8,089 nucleotides of DNA from an uncultured Oscillospiraceae bacterium (GTDB taxonomy: Bacteria > Bacillota > Clostridia > UBA1212 > SIG427), in the NCBI GenBank assembly GCA_902465325.1, contig CABQMV010000092.1, positions 1 through 8,089 of the forward strand, read 5' to 3'. Positions within the stretch are counted from its first letter, which is position 1; each line of letters starts with the position of its first letter. Shown here piece after piece: positions 5,593 to 8,089 of this stretch. Both the position numbers and the translations under genes were made by a program. The notes under the pieces are model-generated. The model made no database searches, was not told where the DNA came from, and saw only the letters and a list, made by a program, of their open reading frames with translations.

Positions 5593-7043
5593 CTCATTAA
5601 ATCTCCTGCTGTCATACCGTATTCTCCATGTACCAGCGCAGCCCGATCTCCCAAGACCCCATGGTAAAAGGCACCGTAGCGGCCGGCATCATAGCATGTC
5701 ATTCGGACAAGAAGGGCTGTACATATCCCTGTCAGTACATCGCCGCTCCCGGCGGTAGCCATTCCTGGATTTCCGCTTCCATTCACTGTATAAACACCCT
5801 CTGCCGACGCTGTAACCGTAGAGGCCCCTTTTAGAAGCACCGTACAGCCCAATTCCTGCGCTGTCTTTACTGCATACTGAATCCTCTCACTGCAGATAGA
5901 CGAAACCGATTCCCCTGTTATTCGGGAGAGCTCTGCCGGATGGGGAGTAATCAACACGCGCCTTCCAAAATCATTCTTTTTCAGCAGTGCAGACAAATAT
6001 GACTTTTGTCCCTGAAATGCAGTAAGCCCATCGGCATCTATTAAAACACTTCCCTCATATTCCTCTGCCAGTCTATCTACCAGCGCCCTTATAAAGGTCT
6101 GCACCTCTGCCCTCCGGCCCATTCCCGGACCGATCGCCACTGCATTCATATTGCTTATATGATTTACCACCGTGTCCAAGGACGGCACGGTAAAATCCTC
6201 TACCGGAAGCTTTACATTTTCTCTGAGCATGCACTCTATTGTATGTAACAGCGCCTGGGGCACCAGGCTGTATACCAGTCCCGCCCCTGTCCGCAGGGCC
6301 GCCTCCGCAGCCAACGCCGCCGCCCCGCACATACCGGGAGAGCCCGCCAGAATACCCACCCGGCCAAAGCTCCCCTTATGGGTGTCCGGCTCTCGCTTCG
6401 GAAACAAAAAATCCAGCAGAGTTCTCTTCTCATCCGCCGAAAAAAAAGCACAGAAAGGAGAGGCCATTTTATCTATTATTTCCTGGGAAATCCCCAGGTC
6501 TTTAACCACAAGTCTTCCGCAGTACTCTCTGCCGGGATAAACCGCGTGTCCCGGCTTTGCACCGCAAAAGGCAACCGTACAGAAGGCTTTGATACAATCC
6601 GGGTCACAGCAGCCGTTCATGCCATTTACTCCGGTAGGAATATCTGCCGAAAAGACCTTTTTCCCGGATTGATTCACCGCCCTGGTAACACAGGCAATCT
6701 GTTCCGGCAGCCTGCCATGAAAGCCAATTCCAAAAATACAATCCAAAACGTAGTCACAGCGCCCAAAATCTAAATTTGCAGCCTCCTCTGACGGTACATC
6801 AAACACACTGACCTGGGCACCTGCCTGCTTCAGCAGACCGGCTGCAGCTTTTCCGTCTCCTCCGTTGTTTCCTTTCCCGCATAAAACAAAAAAGCATTTT
6901 CCCCTCACATGAAATACCTTTTTTACAATCTCCGTAAAGAAAGCAGAGCCTGCCCGTTCCATTAAAAGAGACAGAGACAGGCCTCCCTTCTCATTACAGT
7001 AAGCATCGATGGCCCTTATCTGGGCCGGAGAAATCAGCCGCAC
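5589..7043 (-). CDS. nnr: Bifunctional NAD(P)HX epimerase / ADP-dependent NAD(P)HX dehydratase
   Basis: Metabolite-repair enzyme. The N-terminal YjeF_N domain interconverts R and S forms of damaged, hydrated NAD(P)H, and the C-terminal ribokinase-like domain dehydrates the S form using ADP. The 484 residues are normal for the fusion. Domain one (about 1-205) has GKGNNGGDG (56-64), LDCIFGIGFHG (100-110) and SADIPTGVNG with D134. Domain two (about 215-484) has HKGSFGRVGILAGS, IGPGMG, IDADGL, ITPHPAE, LLKGAST and the nucleotide site NGSGNPGMATAGSGDVLTG, with likely catalytic D435. Its start is a GTG at 7043, chosen because a perfect AGGAGG (7053-7058) lies 9 nt upstream and no other start fits. 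The gene begins 13 nt after the small membrane protein and overlaps alr by 4 nt. Confidence 0.97.
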   Translation of the reverse strand: MRLISPAQIRAIDAYCNEKGGLSLSLLMERAGSAFFTEIVKKVFHVRGKCFFVLCGKGNNGGDGKAAAGLLKQAGAQVSVFDVPSEEAANLDFGRCDYVLDCIFGIGFHGRLPEQIACVTRAVNQSGKKVFSADIPTGVNGMNGCCDPDCIKAFCTVAFCGAKPGHAVYPGREYCGRLVVKDLGISQEIIDKMASPFCAFFSADEKRTLLDFLFPKREPDTHKGSFGRVGILAGSPGMCGAAALAAEAALRTGAGLVYSLVPQALLHTIECMLRENVKLPVEDFTVPSLDTVVNHISNMNAVAIGPGMGRRAEVQTFIRALVDRLAEEYEGSVLIDADGLTAFQGQKSYLSALLKKNDFGRRVLITPHPAELSRITGESVSSICSERIQYAVKTAQELGCTVLLKGASTVTASAEGVYTVNGSGNPGMATAGSGDVLTGICTALLVRMTCYDAGRYGAFYHGVLGDRAALVHGEYGMTAGDLMR

Positions 7044-7052
7044 AAAAAAACG

Positions 7053-7058
7053 CCTCCT
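7053..7058 (-). promoter_or_regulatory. Ribosome site supporting the GTG start of nnr
   Basis: A full AGGAGG lies 9 nt before the GTG at 7043 and overlaps the TAG stop of the preceding gene, so the two cistrons are tightly packed and may be translationally linked. Confidence 0.8.
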
Positions 7059-7392
7059 ACTCTCTGTCTACACTCTCAAACATTTCAGCCCGACGTTTTT
7101 TTGACTTTTTGATAAACGAATAGAGGCCATCTGCACAGAGCAGCAGACAGATACCAAAAATACCAATCATGAACACAATTCCCCCCGTCGAATTGCCCGA
7201 ACTGGATTCCCCTACTTCAAAGGCAATCTCCTCTCCGTCCGCATTTTTCAACGGGGTGGCATTGGCCTCGGACGAAGGAATCTGCTCCTCTGCAGAGCTA
7301 CTCTTATTTTCCTCCGCAGCCGCCGGCAATACACTGCCAAGAAAAGTAAAAATCAATATTATAGTTGTAAAAAGGAGTAAGAGTTTCTTCAT
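7057..7392 (-). CDS. Small secreted or membrane-anchored protein of unknown function
   Basis: I do not recognise a family. The 111-residue product has an N-terminal signal-type segment (about 1-27: MKK, a leucine/isoleucine-rich core, then VLPAAAEE with a plausible signal peptidase cut after AAA). A Ser/Glu/Asn-rich low-complexity stretch follows (28-69). A hydrophobic membrane helix comes next (about 70-94, GGIVFMIGIFGICLLLCADG), followed by a strongly basic KKSKKRR stop-transfer and a short tail to 111. The expected topology is an extracellular Ser-rich domain anchored by one helix with a cytoplasmic C-terminus. The ATG at 7392 follows GGTGA at 5 nt; an in-frame GTG at 7401 has a poorer site. 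It is the first gene after the promoter at 7435-7463 and precedes nnr by 13 nt. Confidence 0.75.
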   Translation of the reverse strand: MKKLLLLFTTIILIFTFLGSVLPAAAEENKSSSAEEQIPSSEANATPLKNADGEEIAFEVGESSSGNSTGGIVFMIGIFGICLLLCADGLYSFIKKSKKRRAEMFESVDRE

Positions 7393-7434
7393 ACCAGTCA
7401 CCGCTTTTTATTTATTTTAAAGTTTACAGTATGT

Positions 7435-7463
7435 ATTATACCATGATTCAAAATAAAAATCAG
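7435..7463 (-). promoter_or_regulatory. Extended -10 promoter of the membrane protein-nnr-alr-ogg operon
   Basis: A perfect minus-strand TATAAT (7435-7440) is preceded by TGG, giving an extended -10. The -35 at 17 nt is a poor CTGATT (7458-7463), so recognition probably rests on the TG motif. The start is expected near 7428. The rest of the 7393-7547 gap holds no gene I can support. Confidence 0.75.
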
Positions 7464-7522
7464 CGAACCAAATGAAAATCTCAGCTAAAGCATCCCCATC
7501 CTGGCCAAAAACGGAGCTTCAG

Positions 7523-7540
7523 AAAAAAGCGCCTGCTTTC
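7523..7540 (-). terminator. Weak candidate terminator after ecfT
   Basis: On the minus strand AAAGC-AGGC-GCTTT forms a 5-bp stem (6 with a G-T pair) followed by a six-T run, starting about 8 nt after the ecfT stop. The stem is short and largely A-T, so termination may be partial. Confidence 0.4.
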
Positions 7541-7547
7541 AGAACGA

Positions 7548-8089
7548 TTAAAGTTTGCATAAAAGAATCCCCGCAAGCAGCCCTATGACCGCCGCAGAAA
7601 TCACCAGATCATTCCATGAAAATTTCAGTACCCGAAACCGGGTTCTTCCTTTCCCGCCCCGATAGCATCTTGACTCCATAGCTACCGCCAGGTCCTCCGC
7701 ACGCCGGAAAGCACTAATAATCAAAGGGATAATAACAGGAATAAAGCTCTTCATTTTGCTGAGCAGATTTCCTGTATCAAAATCTGCTCCCCGAGAAGAC
7801 TGCGCCTTCATAATCCTGTCCGTTTCTTCCGAAAAGGTAGGAATAAACCGCAGCGCAATACTCATCATCATAGCAATGTCGTGGGCAGGAAAACGGATTC
7901 GCTCCAAAGGCGACATCAGTCGTTCCAAGCCGTCTGTTAACGCAATGGAAGAGGTCGTAAAAGTCAGCAGAGAAGCGCCGGCTACTAATACAAGAATCCG
8001 CAAAGCCATCTTTGCGGCAAACAGAATACCCTCTTTATAAATATGCAGAAAGCCCCATTCCCATAAAAGCATTTCTCCTTTATAAAACA
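7548..8089 (-). CDS. ecfT: ECF transporter transmembrane subunit EcfT (C-terminal part, runs off window)
   Basis: EcfT is the membrane scaffold that joins the EcfA/EcfA' ATPases to exchangeable vitamin-binding S components in group-II ECF importers. About 179 residues are visible; full-length EcfT is near 265, so roughly the first third is missing. Membrane helices appear near MALRILVLVAGASLLTFTTS and at the C-terminus (DLVISAAVIGLLAGILL). The family segment LTDGLERLMSPLERIRFP is followed by MMMSIALRFIPTFSEETDRI. The two coupling-helix signatures are SSRGADF (usual ARGAD) and ESRCYRGG (usual ARCYRG). An internal ATG at 8072 has an attractive AAAGGAG before it, but the reading frame stays open to the edge and the residues there (FYKGE) fit the family, so the true start is outside. 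EcfA genes are expected just upstream; the usual next gene truA is not here. Confidence 0.95.
   Translation of the reverse strand, partial: FYKGEMLLWEWGFLHIYKEGILFAAKMALRILVLVAGASLLTFTTSSIALTDGLERLMSPLERIRFPAHDIAMMMSIALRFIPTFSEETDRIMKAQSSRGADFDTGNLLSKMKSFIPVIIPLIISAFRRAEDLAVAMESRCYRGGKGRTRFRVLKFSWNDLVISAAVIGLLAGILLCKL

Noticed and set aside
6378..6773. Long plus-strand open frame opposite nnr; similar plus-strand frames at 699-1139 and 3596-4009
   Set aside because: They mirror well-recognised minus-strand genes, encode no recognisable domain and have no convincing ribosome sites.
7393..7547. Possible small gene or regulatory RNA in the gap after ecfT
   Set aside because: Only a weak terminator-like stem and a promoter are visible; no open frame with a ribosome site and no strong structure.
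8072..8084. AAAGGAG followed by ATG, an attractive start for a 174-residue protein
   Set aside because: The frame stays open to the window edge and the preceding residues fit EcfT, so this is an internal methionine.

Overview
The window is compact chromosomal housekeeping DNA from a low-to-mid GC Gram-positive of the Clostridia type; a Lachnospiraceae-like organism is a reasonable but unproven guess. The evidence is a Spo0H/SigH-type sigma factor, a group-II ECF vitamin transporter EcfT, a Firmicutes-style 6S RNA, strong AGGAGG-type ribosome sites and typical sigma-A promoters. Every gene I can support lies on the minus strand, so transcription runs from high to low coordinates. No mobile element, CRISPR array, tRNA or rRNA is visible.

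Layout in transcription order. (1) 8089-7548: 3' part of ecfT, cut by the window edge, followed by a weak candidate terminator. (2) 7440-3324: a probable operon with an extended -10 promoter. It encodes a small unknown secreted or membrane-anchored protein, bifunctional NAD(P)HX epimerase/dehydratase (nnr), alanine racemase (alr), an OGG1-type 8-oxoguanine DNA glycosylase and a small DUF3343 (Se/S-carrier-like) protein. nnr/alr and alr/ogg each overlap by ATGA, which suggests translational coupling. (3) 3316-3031: a 6S RNA gene with its own promoter and a strong intrinsic terminator; it is the best non-coding find here. (4) 2985-627: a second operon with its own promoter, cysE (serine acetyltransferase), sigH (sporulation/stationary-phase sigma factor) and a DeoR-like HTH plus WYL-domain regulator joined to sigH by an ATGA overlap. 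(5) 603-1: promoter, short structured leader, rpsF (ribosomal protein S6) and the start of ssb, the usual rpsF-ssb-rpsR operon leaving the window.

How the parts relate. Two global controllers of RNA polymerase, 6S RNA and SigH, sit next to each other but are separated by a terminator and a fresh promoter. The cysE-sigH adjacency looks like a shortened form of the Bacillus gltX-cysE-cysS-mrnC-rlmB-yacP-sigH cluster. The WYL regulator coupled to sigH is the least expected partnership. I saw no clearly new biological system. The most useful leads are the 6S RNA with its wobble-rich closing stem and palindromic promoter, the sigH-WYL coupling, and the unknown membrane protein that heads the nnr-alr operon.
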